Assembly: GCA_040905265.1 (NCBI GenBank)
Contig: JBBDRW010000154.1
Span: forward strand, 1-19,910
Source of the DNA: JBBDRW01 sp040905265
GTDB taxonomy: Bacteria; Bacteroidota; Rhodothermia; Balneolales; Balneolaceae
Direction of reading: 5' to 3'
Length of the DNA: 19,910 bases
The notes beneath the pieces were generated by a model. That model was not told the origin of the DNA and made no database searches. It worked only from the letters and a program-made list of their open reading frames with translations. The position numbers were made by a program, and so were the translations under genes. Position 1 is the stretch's first letter, and each line of letters opens with the position of its first letter. This document shows positions 1 to 7,675 of this stretch, in pieces.

Positions 1-19
1 ACAGAGTCAGCAACTCTGT
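1..19. repeat. Short perfect hairpin at window edge
   Basis: Seven-base perfect inverted repeat ACAGAGT/ACTCTGT around a five-base loop. It lies about 50 bases downstream of the stop of the last minus-strand gene, where a terminator would be expected. The window ends before any T-run on that strand could be seen, so terminator function is only possible, not shown. Confidence 0.35.
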
Positions 20-68
20 GGGCGGGTACTATGGGGATATAATAGTTCAGATTGTCAGACCGGGCCGT

Positions 69-389
69 TTAATACTCTTCCTCTTGAAGCCGGGCCGCAA
101 GTTTGGCTTCAAAACCGGGAGCGGCTTTTATTTTCGGAAGATTATTAAGTTTATGCCGTATCTCTTTGTTAATCAGTGCAATATCAATTAATTCAATACG
201 CTCGCTTGTGAGGCTTTGAAATGAAACGGCATCACGAAAAGTGAAGGATTCATCTGCAAATTTCAGGATCAGATCATCGATTTCCGACTCACGGTATTCA
301 TGTTGTTTCTGCATAGTGGATGGCATCAGTTGGTTGCGTCTCTGATTCCATCCTACTTTGAAAAAACTAAATTGTTTCCGGATTGACAT
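69..389 (-). CDS. Small protein coupled to ECF sigma factor, possible anti-sigma-like
   Basis: A 106-residue soluble, charged protein with no membrane segment, signal peptide or cysteine/histidine zinc motif. The first ATG overlaps the end of the upstream sigma factor gene by 23 bases and has a GGAAG about 4 bases before it, suggesting translational coupling; internal ATGs at residues 22 and 26 are less well placed. The C-terminus (LPKIKAAPGFEAKLAARLQ) resembles the segment that in many Bacteroidota anti-sigma-like proteins sits just before a transmembrane helix, but here the protein stops immediately afterwards. Position after a sigma factor gene suggests a regulator of that sigma factor. 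I do not recognise a named family, so the function is inferred from context and weak resemblance only. Confidence 0.6.
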   Translation of the reverse strand: MSIRKQFSFFKVGWNQRRNQLMPSTMQKQHEYRESEIDDLILKFADESFTFRDAVSFQSLTSERIELIDIALINKEIRHKLNNLPKIKAAPGFEAKLAARLQEEEY

Positions 390-975
390 AATCTTCCAGA
401 ATTTCCTGTAGCTGAACCCGTCCTCTGTTGATTCTCGATTTCACCGTTCCCATCGGGGTTCCGGTTATTTCGGAGATCTCTTCATAGGTCAGTTCCTGTA
501 TATCCCGGAGAATTATCGCCTCTTTGAATTCATCATTTAACTTTTCCAGAGCTTTTTCAAGCTCCTCTACGCAGAGTTTCTGATGCAGTATCTCATCCTG
601 CAGAATACCGGAGTCTTCGATGTGCATCTCCATGCTGTCAGGGTCACCCGGATCTTCATGAATCGAGAGCGTATGCATTCTCTGCTTCTTTTTGTAGAGG
701 CTCTTGGCAAGGTTTAGCGCGATCGTATACATCCAGGTTGAGAACCTGGCGATTCGCGTATAGGACTGACGGCTGCGGTGTACCCGTAAAAAGGTCTCTT
801 GTACGAGATCTTCACAATCCTGATGATTTCGTGTATAGCGGTAGAGGAAGTTATGAAGCCGATCCTTGTATCGTGAGACCAGAATATTGAAGGCGCGGAC
901 AGTACCACCTTGAAACAGTTCCATCAGATCTTCATCTGACAATTGAGAATAGGTTCCAGTTGCTATTGCTTTCAT
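367..975 (-). CDS. ECF-type RNA polymerase sigma-70 family factor
   Basis: Alternative sigma factor of 202 residues, the usual ECF size. Region 2 covers roughly residues 25-95, with the recognisable DCEDLVQETFLRVHR core-binding segment and the FSTWMYTIALNLAKS promoter-melting segment. Region 4 covers roughly residues 138-195, with the helix-turn-helix LTYEEISEITGTPMGTVKSRINRGR. The linker between them (about 100-137) is acidic and methionine-containing. Start ATG is preceded by GAGGT six bases upstream. The gene lies 43 bases after holA and overlaps the next small gene, whose product may regulate it. The regulon cannot be told from this sequence; no matching promoter motif was identified. Confidence 0.93.
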   Translation of the reverse strand: MKAIATGTYSQLSDEDLMELFQGGTVRAFNILVSRYKDRLHNFLYRYTRNHQDCEDLVQETFLRVHRSRQSYTRIARFSTWMYTIALNLAKSLYKKKQRMHTLSIHEDPGDPDSMEMHIEDSGILQDEILHQKLCVEELEKALEKLNDEFKEAIILRDIQELTYEEISEITGTPMGTVKSRINRGRVQLQEILEDYVNPETI

Positions 976-981
976 CTCGAT

Positions 982-986
982 ACCTC
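982..986 (-). promoter_or_regulatory. Ribosome binding site of the sigma factor gene
   Basis: GAGGT six bases ahead of the ATG at 975. One of the few clear Shine-Dalgarno sequences in the window, and it supports this start. Confidence 0.6.
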
Positions 987-1018
987 ATTGATTCAGTTCC
1001 CGTTTACCGCAGTGCCGG

Positions 1019-2074
1019 TCAGCCGGCAATACGCTTGATCAACAGGAGAAGAATCGAGGTGGTATCCAGAGTACTGTATCCTTTGGCTGCCATGTCGGCA
1101 TCCAGAAGGGCTTCAAAAATGCGAGGCATCTCTGCAAGGCTGAAGCCGGAGGCATCTTTCCAGAGCTGGTTAAAATACCAGTCATTCCGGATGCCCAGCT
1201 CTTGTTGAATCGAGGATTTGGAAGATCCTTTTTCCAGCAGCCGTCTGATTTGCCAGATGTTGCCAAATACAGTAAATAGAAATCCCACGGTTCGAATTAC
1301 TTCTCCCGTGTCTGTATTACTTTTAAGCAACATCTGTTCCGCAATCGAGAGGGAACGTTCCAGATTTCTCTCAAGAAGGGCATCCTTCAGCTCAATGACC
1401 GAATATTCACGGTATGAGCCGATAATTTTTTTTACGTCAGCTTCAGAGATTGTTTCCGAAGTGTCTACAAAAGTACACACTTTTTCTAATTCAGTGGACA
1501 GCAGCTGAAGGTCATTACCTACGAGCTGAGACAATATCCTGGCTGCTCCGGGTTCGATCTCTTTATTATATTGGGACCGGACCCACCCTTCTGTCCACTC
1601 CGGCAATTGATAATCAGGCAGTTTGTCAAATGAACAGGAGTAGACATTTGGAGATTTTGTAAGAGCTTTTCCCAAATTTGTCCGTTTATCCGGACTCTTT
1701 GTATCGATCAGACAGAGAATCGTTCCCGGATTCGGCTGCTTCAGGTAGGGAATCAGGTCACTGATATCCCCCTCCTCCCTGCTCCCCCCTTGAAGTGCCG
1801 AAAAATCTCTCACGACTACCACGCGAAATTCCGCCATCATGGGATAGCTTCGGATAATTCCCAAAACCTGTTCCGGTGAAACCTCATTCCCGTAAAGGAG
1901 ATCAACATTGAAATCAGCCTGTGATTCATCGACAAGACGTATGACCTCTTGCTGGAGCAGATCTGTGAAAAACGTCTCTTCACCATAAAGATGGTAGACC
2001 GGTTTCCGAAGGTCCGGCTGCCGAATGCTTTTCCGGGTTTCACGAAAACTGTCTATGCTGGTTTTTTTGGCCAA
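1019..2074 (-). CDS. holA: DNA polymerase III subunit delta
   Basis: Delta subunit of the clamp-loader complex, which opens the beta sliding clamp during replication. The 351-residue product has the family layout: an N-terminal RecA-like/AAA+ fold without a Walker A motif (HLYGEETFFTDLL near residue 28, then VVVVRDFSAL near residue 87), a middle helical lid and a C-terminal helical collar domain. The start is a TTG: no ATG lies between the upstream in-frame TGA of asnS and the conserved part of the protein, and GGAA sits a few bases before the TTG. The asnS stop is only 28 bases upstream and in the same frame, so the two genes are tightly linked and probably co-transcribed with the sigma factor gene that follows. 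Confidence 0.93.
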   Translation of the reverse strand: MAKKTSIDSFRETRKSIRQPDLRKPVYHLYGEETFFTDLLQQEVIRLVDESQADFNVDLLYGNEVSPEQVLGIIRSYPMMAEFRVVVVRDFSALQGGSREEGDISDLIPYLKQPNPGTILCLIDTKSPDKRTNLGKALTKSPNVYSCSFDKLPDYQLPEWTEGWVRSQYNKEIEPGAARILSQLVGNDLQLLSTELEKVCTFVDTSETISEADVKKIIGSYREYSVIELKDALLERNLERSLSIAEQMLLKSNTDTGEVIRTVGFLFTVFGNIWQIRRLLEKGSSKSSIQQELGIRNDWYFNQLWKDASGFSLAEMPRIFEALLDADMAAKGYSTLDTTSILLLLIKRIAG

Positions 2075-2101
2075 TTCGGATTCCGGGTTGGTTTCTTCTT
2101 C

Positions 2102-3598
2102 TCAGGGTGTGAGCCGGCCGAGCATCCGGGGAAACGGGATAGTCTCCCTCACATGACTCAGTCCGCAAATCCAGGAGACAGTACGTTCAAGCCCGAGCCC
2201 GAATCCTGAATGTGGTACCGTGCCGTATCTTCTCAGGTCCAGGTACCATCGAAAGAGATCTTCCGACAGGTTGTGTTCCCTGATTCTCTTCTGTAACTCC
2301 TCCAGGCTCTCCTCCCGCTGGCTCCCCCCGATGATTTCGCCGTACCCCTCCGGAGCGAGGAGATCCATTGCAAGAGCGAGACGGTCATTCTCAGGGTCCC
2401 GTTTCATGTAGAAGGCTTTGACGGCTGCTGGATACCGGTGTACAAATACCGGAGCGTTATACTGCATGGTCAGCAGGGTTTCGTCACTTCCGCCAAAATC
2501 ACTGCCCCACTCAAAGTTTCGCGCCGACTCTCTCCACTCCGGTATGTTCCGGAGATCCTCTTCAATCTGGTTCTGTCTCGTATGGATCTCCCGGATTCGC
2601 TGATCGATCTGGGATTTCCGCCACTTCTTCGCTGAACCGTGCTCTGTTTTAATCTTGTTCAGTTCAAGATTGAGTTCCTTCTGTTCACTCTCACGGTCTT
2701 GAACCATTTTCTGGAGCAGTTGGTCGGTTTCAGAGCCTGTCAAGACCTCAACTGCCTTGTCGTAGGTGATCCGGTGAAACGGATTCTTGTATGCCTGTTC
2801 TAAATAATATCTCTCTCTTCCAATGATCCCCAGCTCATCGCCGCCCCTCTCCAGAACCTCCCGGACTATATATTTGATCATTGCTTCCGCAAGATCCATA
2901 TTCATCTCCAGATCATAAAACGCCATTTCAGGCTCAATCATCCAGAATTCACTCAGGTGCCGGCGAGTCTTGCTCTTCTCCGCCCGAAAGGCAGGGCCAA
3001 ATGTGTAAACCTTACCGTGTGCCATTGCCATCGCTTCTGCATAGAGTTGGCCCGACTGTGTGAGGTAGGCATTCTCATCAAAAAAATCGGTTTCAAATAG
3101 TGTTGAAGTTCCCTCGGCTGCATTACCGGTAAATATCGGAGCGTCCAGCTGCATAAAATCACGCTCCTGGAAAAACTGATGAAGTGCGTAGACAATTCGG
3201 TTTCTGATTCTCATCACAGCCCACTGTTTTCTGCTTCGAAGCCATAGATGACGGTTCTCCATCAGGAACTCGACACCATGCTCTTTGGGGGTGATCGGAT
3301 ACTCTTCCGCAACCTGATAGATGGCGAGATCCGAAACACGGAGTTCATACCCGCCAATACTTCGTTCATCCTTTACAACCATTCCGGTTATCTCAAGGGA
3401 ACTCTCCTGTTTTAATGACGAAGCCATCTCCCACACATCACTACTCACCTCCCCCTCAGTTACAATACATTGACAGATTCCGGTTCCATCCCTCAATTCG
3501 ATAAAATGGAGTTTCTTACTGCTGCGTATATTGTAAACCCACCCTTTCAGGGTTATGCTTTTCTCTTCGTGGTCTTGTAATTGATTGATTGTTACCAT
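2102..3598 (-). CDS. asnS: Asparagine--tRNA ligase with extra coiled-coil segment
   Basis: Class IIb aminoacyl-tRNA synthetase that charges tRNA(Asn) with asparagine in the cytoplasm. The N-terminal OB-fold anticodon-binding domain covers roughly residues 15-100 (TLKGWVYNIRSSKKLHFIELRDG). The catalytic core carries motif 2 (FRAEKSKTRRHLSEFWMIEPE, 204-224) and motif 3 (GFGLGLERTV, 465-474). The C-terminus (RETIPFPRMLGRLTP) is Bacillus-like and diagnostic for AsnRS rather than AspRS. At 498 residues it is longer than the common 430-466; the excess is a charged, heptad-like helical stretch at roughly 290-358 between the conserved ITYDKAVEVL and FEWGSDFG segments. It lies 18 bases after the M16 peptidase gene and 28 before holA. 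Confidence 0.96.
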   Translation of the reverse strand: MVTINQLQDHEEKSITLKGWVYNIRSSKKLHFIELRDGTGICQCIVTEGEVSSDVWEMASSLKQESSLEITGMVVKDERSIGGYELRVSDLAIYQVAEEYPITPKEHGVEFLMENRHLWLRSRKQWAVMRIRNRIVYALHQFFQERDFMQLDAPIFTGNAAEGTSTLFETDFFDENAYLTQSGQLYAEAMAMAHGKVYTFGPAFRAEKSKTRRHLSEFWMIEPEMAFYDLEMNMDLAEAMIKYIVREVLERGGDELGIIGRERYYLEQAYKNPFHRITYDKAVEVLTGSETDQLLQKMVQDRESEQKELNLELNKIKTEHGSAKKWRKSQIDQRIREIHTRQNQIEEDLRNIPEWRESARNFEWGSDFGGSDETLLTMQYNAPVFVHRYPAAVKAFYMKRDPENDRLALAMDLLAPEGYGEIIGGSQREESLEELQKRIREHNLSEDLFRWYLDLRRYGTVPHSGFGLGLERTVSWICGLSHVRETIPFPRMLGRLTP

Positions 3599-3616
3599 AA
3601 CTCAGGACTGTCTGTT

Positions 3617-4864
3617 CTATTCCGGCAATAAGAGTGTCTCTGAAAAGTTTCCGATATCGAAAAATTCGGATGCAAACGTTCGAACATCCTCCTCCGTTAC
3701 CTCATCAATATTCTCTACCAGTTCGTCTAATGTAACAAACCGGTTAAAGTACAATTCGCTTTTTGCAAGCCGGGACATCCGATTGTTCATGCTCTCCTGG
3801 GAAAGCAGAAGTTTTCCCTTCAGCTGCGCCTTGGATTCCGAGAGCTCCCGGATCGGGATCGGTTCGTCAATTAACCTCTGAAATTCAGCACCGATCAGTT
3901 CACGGACATGCTCCACATACTCTCTGTCTGTGCCAATATAGACACCAAAAAGCCCGGTATCTAAATAGGATTGATTGAATGTGCTGATTGAGTAGCAGTA
4001 GCCATACTTTTCACGGATGTTCTGATGAAGGCGTGAACTCATCCCGCCCCCCAGAACGGTATTGGCAAGCAACAGCCGGTATTTGTCCGGATGGTCATAG
4101 TGAAGGCCGCGCCGTCCGATGATCATGTGTGTCTGTTCGATCGGCTTGGTAACGACCCGGTCCGTTCGTTCATACTCCGACATAGGAATCTCACTGTTTG
4201 CAGAGTCGCGGGCCGGCGAGTCGCCCAGATAGTTCTGAATCAACTCAACGATACGGCTGTGATCAACATTTCCGGCTACGGAGATCAATATATTCCAGGG
4301 TTGATATCGGCTTTCGATATAGTTGAAGAGATCTTTTCTTGCAAATGCATTGACGGTATCTTCATATCCGATAATAGGACGGCCGAGTGGGTGTCCGCTG
4401 AAAATTGCACCGCTGAACTCTTCGAAGAGATAATCTTCAGGGCTGTCTCTGTACATCTTCATCTCCTCAATCACTACTTTCTTCTCCTTCTCTATCTCCT
4501 CTTCAGGAAAACGGGAATTTCGGATCATATCCGTCAGTACATCGAGTGCTGTTTCCAGTTGTGAATCGAGACAACGGGAGTAGTAGCAAGTGTATTCACT
4601 GGAAGTGAAGGCATTGAGGTACCCCCCTACCGCTTCCATACTGAGAGCAATGTCATACGCACTTCTCTTTTCAGTTCCCTTGAAAAGCATATGTTCGAGA
4701 AAGTGTGTTATACCCGCCTGTTGATCCCTCTCATCCCGGCTTCCGGTTTTAATCCAGATTCCAACGGCAACACTTCGTACACTTTCAACCTTCTCGGTAA
4801 CCACCTTCAGCCCGTTATCTAGGCTGGTCTTGTGTACATACTCGAGATTTTCCCACTTTTTCAT
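3617..4864 (-). CDS. M16 family zinc metallopeptidase (MlpA/YmxG-like)
   Basis: Insulinase/mitochondrial-processing-peptidase-like protease. From the chosen ATG the product has 415 residues. The inverted zinc motif HFLEH is at 54-58, with the third ligand in VVIEEM near residue 134. The second, inactive M16 domain occupies the C-terminal half and includes the conserved basic-tyrosine region GGGMSSRLHQNIREKYGYCYSI. A longer in-frame start at 4918 exists but would begin directly against the pnp terminator and add 18 unconserved residues, so MKKWENLEYV is preferred. No signal peptide is visible. A gene of this family also follows pnp in Bacillus. No clear promoter fits in the 55 bases after the terminator, so it may depend on read-through. 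Confidence 0.93.
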   Translation of the reverse strand: MKKWENLEYVHKTSLDNGLKVVTEKVESVRSVAVGIWIKTGSRDERDQQAGITHFLEHMLFKGTEKRSAYDIALSMEAVGGYLNAFTSSEYTCYYSRCLDSQLETALDVLTDMIRNSRFPEEEIEKEKKVVIEEMKMYRDSPEDYLFEEFSGAIFSGHPLGRPIIGYEDTVNAFARKDLFNYIESRYQPWNILISVAGNVDHSRIVELIQNYLGDSPARDSANSEIPMSEYERTDRVVTKPIEQTHMIIGRRGLHYDHPDKYRLLLANTVLGGGMSSRLHQNIREKYGYCYSISTFNQSYLDTGLFGVYIGTDREYVEHVRELIGAEFQRLIDEPIPIRELSESKAQLKGKLLLSQESMNNRMSRLAKSELYFNRFVTLDELVENIDEVTEEDVRTFASEFFDIGNFSETLLLPE

Positions 4865-4918
4865 AGTCTCTGTTTTACCTCTGTTAGAACTGTAGATGCA
4901 CTCTGCTGCCGGGCGCAC

Positions 4919-4956
4919 AAAAAAAAAGCGCCATCCTGTCGGAACAGGATGGCGCT
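4919..4956 (-). terminator. Intrinsic terminator after pnp
   Basis: Perfect 13-base-pair stem (AGCGCCATCCTGT with its complement) closing a four-base loop, followed on the minus strand by nine consecutive T. It lies 39 bases beyond the pnp stop codon and directly before the M16 peptidase gene. Textbook Rho-independent terminator on the minus strand. Confidence 0.95.
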
Positions 4957-4995
4957 AATATACAAACCTTAGAACTGCTTGTCACTCCGTCGGAT

Positions 4996-7107
4996 TCACT
5001 CCTCCTTGTCAAGCAGTGCTTTCCTGGAGAGGCGCAGTTTTCCGCCATGCTCTACTTTCAGGAGTTTGACTTCAATCTCGTCACCAACAGAGAGGACATC
5101 GTTGATATCCTTCACATGTGAGTGATTTACTTCCGAGATGTGGAGCAACCCCTCTTTTCCGGGAACAATCTCAACAAATGCACCGTACTCTTTTAACGCT
5201 TTCACAATCCCTTTGTAGACTGTTCCTTCGTCCAGAGTCCCGGTGATCGCCTTGATCCGCTCTTTGGCCTGTTCAGCATTTTCAAGGTTACCGGAAGAGA
5301 TCGTAATGATCCCTTTTCCCTGATCATTCTCCTCCACAATGATCTCCGTACCGGTTTCCCGCTGTAGAGTCTGGATTACTTTCCCTCCAGGGCCGATAAC
5401 TGCACCAATTTGATCTCCATCAATCTCCATTTTCAGGAACTGGGGAGCAAATTCGGATAGTTGGGGACGCGGTTCTGTAATCGTGTTTGACATCTCGTTG
5501 AGAATGTGCATACGGCCGGAGTGTGCCTGCTGCAATGCTCTCTCAAGTAGATCGAAACTGATCCCTTTCACCTTCATATCCATCTGGGTTGCTGTAACTC
5601 CGTCTGCAGTACCGGCAGTTTTGAAGTCCATATCTCCCATGAAATCCTCTTCGCCACGAATATCTGAAAGGATCACTCCATCTTCTCCATCCACAATGAG
5701 TCCCATAGCGATTCCGGCAACCGGCTTTTTAAGCGGAACACCAGCATCCATCAGTGCCATCGAGCCTCCGCATACAGATGCCATCGAAGAAGAACCGTTT
5801 GATTCGAGTATATCGGAAATAACTCGAACTACATAGCTGAATTCCTCAAAATCAGGCATCATCTTGCGCAACGCCCGTTCTGCAAGGTGGCCGTGCCCGA
5901 TTTCACGGCGGCCGGGCCCGCGCAAGAAACCGGCTTCACCAACACAATAGGGCGGGAAGTTGTAGTGCAGCATAAATTTCTTGGGGTCCTCATGAAAGAG
6001 CGTATCCACATTCTGTACGTCCCGTTTTGACCCCAGTGTAACCGAGACAAGTGCCTGGGTCTCTCCCCTGGTGAAGATTGCTGAACCGTGTGTTCTGTCC
6101 AGATATCCAACTTCTCCCCAGATTTCCCGGATATCCTCCGGATTCCGCCCGTCAATACGGCGTCGCTTCTCAATAATCTGCCGTCGAAGTGCCTCCTTCT
6201 CAATATCACTGATTATCGATCGGATTGTGTTTTTCTCCTCAGCATAAGCTTCATTTTGAGTAATCTCTTCAATTGTCTCCGAGCGTAGCTCGCTGATTTG
6301 CTTCCCATATTCCTCTTTCCCGAGGCCTGTTTCAACGATCTCTTTCATTTTTGGTTCAACTGTGCTCCGAACCAGTGAAGTGAGATCGGCGTCCACCTCT
6401 TCAGGTGTAAATTCACGCTTGGGTCTGCCCACTTCATTACGCAGCTCATCCTGGAACCGGCAAAGTTTTTGAATCGACTGATGGGCAGCTTTGATAGCAT
6501 CGAGCATCTCAGCTTCAGAAATCTCATCCATCTCCCCTTCAATCATCAGGATACTGTCCTCTGTACCACCAACCAGCATGTCAATGTCACTCTCTTTCAA
6601 CTCATCAATTGTCGGGTTGATGATAAAATTGCCGTCAACCCTGCCAACCCGAACCTCCGCCATCGGCCCGTCGAACGGGATATCTGAAATGTGAGTAGCG
6701 GCTGAAGCACCGAATCCGCCGAGAACATCAGCTTCATGCTGCCCATCGGATGAGATGACAGCACAAATTATCTGGGTTTCATTGTAATATCCATTCGGGA
6801 AAAGTGGGCGCATACTCCGGTCAATCAACCGGCTTGCCAAAACTTCCAGGTCAGACGGGCGTCCTTCCCGTTTCATAAATCCTCCCGGGAAACGTCCGCC
6901 GGCTGAGAAACTCTCTCTCAAATCAACTACCATCGGAAAAAAGTCTTGTCCCGGTTTTGCCTCTTTAGCACTAACTACGGTACAGAGTACCATCGTTTCA
7001 CCCATTTTGACTACCACAGCCCCGTCAGCCTGTTTGGCAAGACGGCCGGTTTCCAGTGAGATCGTTTTACCTGGTGCAAATTCTACACTTTTAAATTCTG
7101 CTTTCAT
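4996..7107 (-). CDS. pnp: Polyribonucleotide nucleotidyltransferase (PNPase)
   Basis: Phosphorolytic 3'-to-5' exoribonuclease that degrades mRNA, releasing nucleoside diphosphates; part of the RNA degradation machinery. The 703-residue product has the full architecture: two RNase PH-like domains (about 1-225 and 310-545) separated by a helical domain, a KH domain with GPGG at 572-575, and an S1 domain from about 626 (GTVYKGIVKALKEYGAFVEI). The catalytic aspartates fall at about 488 and 494 in the EEDFMGDMDFK segment. The gene sits between two strong terminators and follows rpsO, as in E. coli and Bacillus. Its leader has two further hairpins, which could serve PNPase autoregulation as known in E. 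coli, though that is only an analogy here. Confidence 0.98.
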   Translation of the reverse strand: MKAEFKSVEFAPGKTISLETGRLAKQADGAVVVKMGETMVLCTVVSAKEAKPGQDFFPMVVDLRESFSAGGRFPGGFMKREGRPSDLEVLASRLIDRSMRPLFPNGYYNETQIICAVISSDGQHEADVLGGFGASAATHISDIPFDGPMAEVRVGRVDGNFIINPTIDELKESDIDMLVGGTEDSILMIEGEMDEISEAEMLDAIKAAHQSIQKLCRFQDELRNEVGRPKREFTPEEVDADLTSLVRSTVEPKMKEIVETGLGKEEYGKQISELRSETIEEITQNEAYAEEKNTIRSIISDIEKEALRRQIIEKRRRIDGRNPEDIREIWGEVGYLDRTHGSAIFTRGETQALVSVTLGSKRDVQNVDTLFHEDPKKFMLHYNFPPYCVGEAGFLRGPGRREIGHGHLAERALRKMMPDFEEFSYVVRVISDILESNGSSSMASVCGGSMALMDAGVPLKKPVAGIAMGLIVDGEDGVILSDIRGEEDFMGDMDFKTAGTADGVTATQMDMKVKGISFDLLERALQQAHSGRMHILNEMSNTITEPRPQLSEFAPQFLKMEIDGDQIGAVIGPGGKVIQTLQRETGTEIIVEENDQGKGIITISSGNLENAEQAKERIKAITGTLDEGTVYKGIVKALKEYGAFVEIVPGKEGLLHISEVNHSHVKDINDVLSVGDEIEVKLLKVEHGGKLRLSRKALLDKEE

Positions 7108-7172
7108 ATCGTCTATTCCTTGTTGTTCTATTTCTGATCGTCATTGATACTGTTCTGTTTCTGAATGGATGT

Positions 7173-7224
7173 CCGGAAACATGGGTCCGGTTACACTATC
7201 AGGCCGGAGGAACAGTACTCCGGC
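7173..7224 (-). promoter_or_regulatory. Hairpins in the pnp leader
   Basis: Two inverted repeats lie between the rpsO terminator and pnp. The one at 7203-7224 has a seven-base GCCGGAG/CTCCGGC stem, and the one at 7173-7190 has a CCGGA/TCCGG stem. Neither has a T-run. In E. coli the rpsO-pnp leader forms a stem cleaved by RNase III and is the target of PNPase autocontrol; a comparable role is possible but not shown by sequence alone. Confidence 0.45.
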
Positions 7225-7225
7225 T

Positions 7226-7265
7226 AAAAAAAAAGGCACCCGGACATGTCGCCGAAGTGCCTTTT
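7226..7265 (-). terminator. Intrinsic terminator after rpsO
   Basis: Stem AAAAGGCAC/GTGCCTTTT at 7231-7239 and 7257-7265, with an inner CGG/CCG pairing, followed on the minus strand by a run of nine T. It begins eight bases after the rpsO stop codon. This would separate the rimP-to-rpsO transcript from pnp, with partial read-through likely. Confidence 0.92.
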
Positions 7266-7272
7266 GAACCCT

Positions 7273-7542
7273 CTACTTACGTATACCCAATTCCTGGATA
7301 AGGCTTCGATATTTTTCAATATCCGTGCTCATCAGATAATTCAGAAGCCGGCGGCGCTTGCCTACGTGAAGCAAGAGTCCCCGCCGGGATGCGTGATCTT
7401 TACTGTGCACCTTCAGGTGCTCGGTAAGATCACTGATTCTCTGTGTAAGCATTGCAATTTGTGCTTCTGTAGATCCTGTATTTTCAGCGGAACCGCCAAA
7501 TTTTTCAATAATTTCCTGCTTCTTTTCTTTCGCTAGACTCAT
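7273..7542 (-). CDS. rpsO: 30S ribosomal protein S15
   Basis: Primary 16S rRNA-binding protein of the small subunit platform. At 89 residues it has the exact family length, with the conserved STEAQIAMLTQRISDLTEHLKVH segment, HSKDHASRRGLLLHVGKRRRLLNYL RNA-binding region and a C-terminal YRSLIQELGIRK. It lies between ribF and pnp and is followed immediately by a terminator. The 133-base spacer between ribF and this gene is AT-rich and may hold its own promoter (a TATAAT at 7561-7566 on the minus strand), but the spacing to any -35 element is poor and there is no clear Shine-Dalgarno sequence. Confidence 0.97.
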   Translation of the reverse strand: MSLAKEKKQEIIEKFGGSAENTGSTEAQIAMLTQRISDLTEHLKVHSKDHASRRGLLLHVGKRRRLLNYLMSTDIEKYRSLIQELGIRK

Positions 7543-7675
7543 GTCAATGGTTAAATTTACATTATAAACTTTCTATAACTGAATAAGATAACCTTAATTA
7601 GATATAGAGGCAATATTCTTTCATACTCTCTGGCCGATGTATTTCCAAGCCATATCCGAACCTACCGGTTCTGTA

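Noticed and set aside
4091..4564. 157-codon plus-strand open frame inside the M16 peptidase gene
   Set aside because: Opposite a well-conserved protease domain; no recognisable domains, so a shadow frame.
7561..7566. TATAAT box upstream of rpsO as a confident promoter
   Set aside because: No -35 or Bacteroidota -33 element at suitable spacing, and the implied leader would be only about 12 bases; left as a possibility in the rpsO entry.
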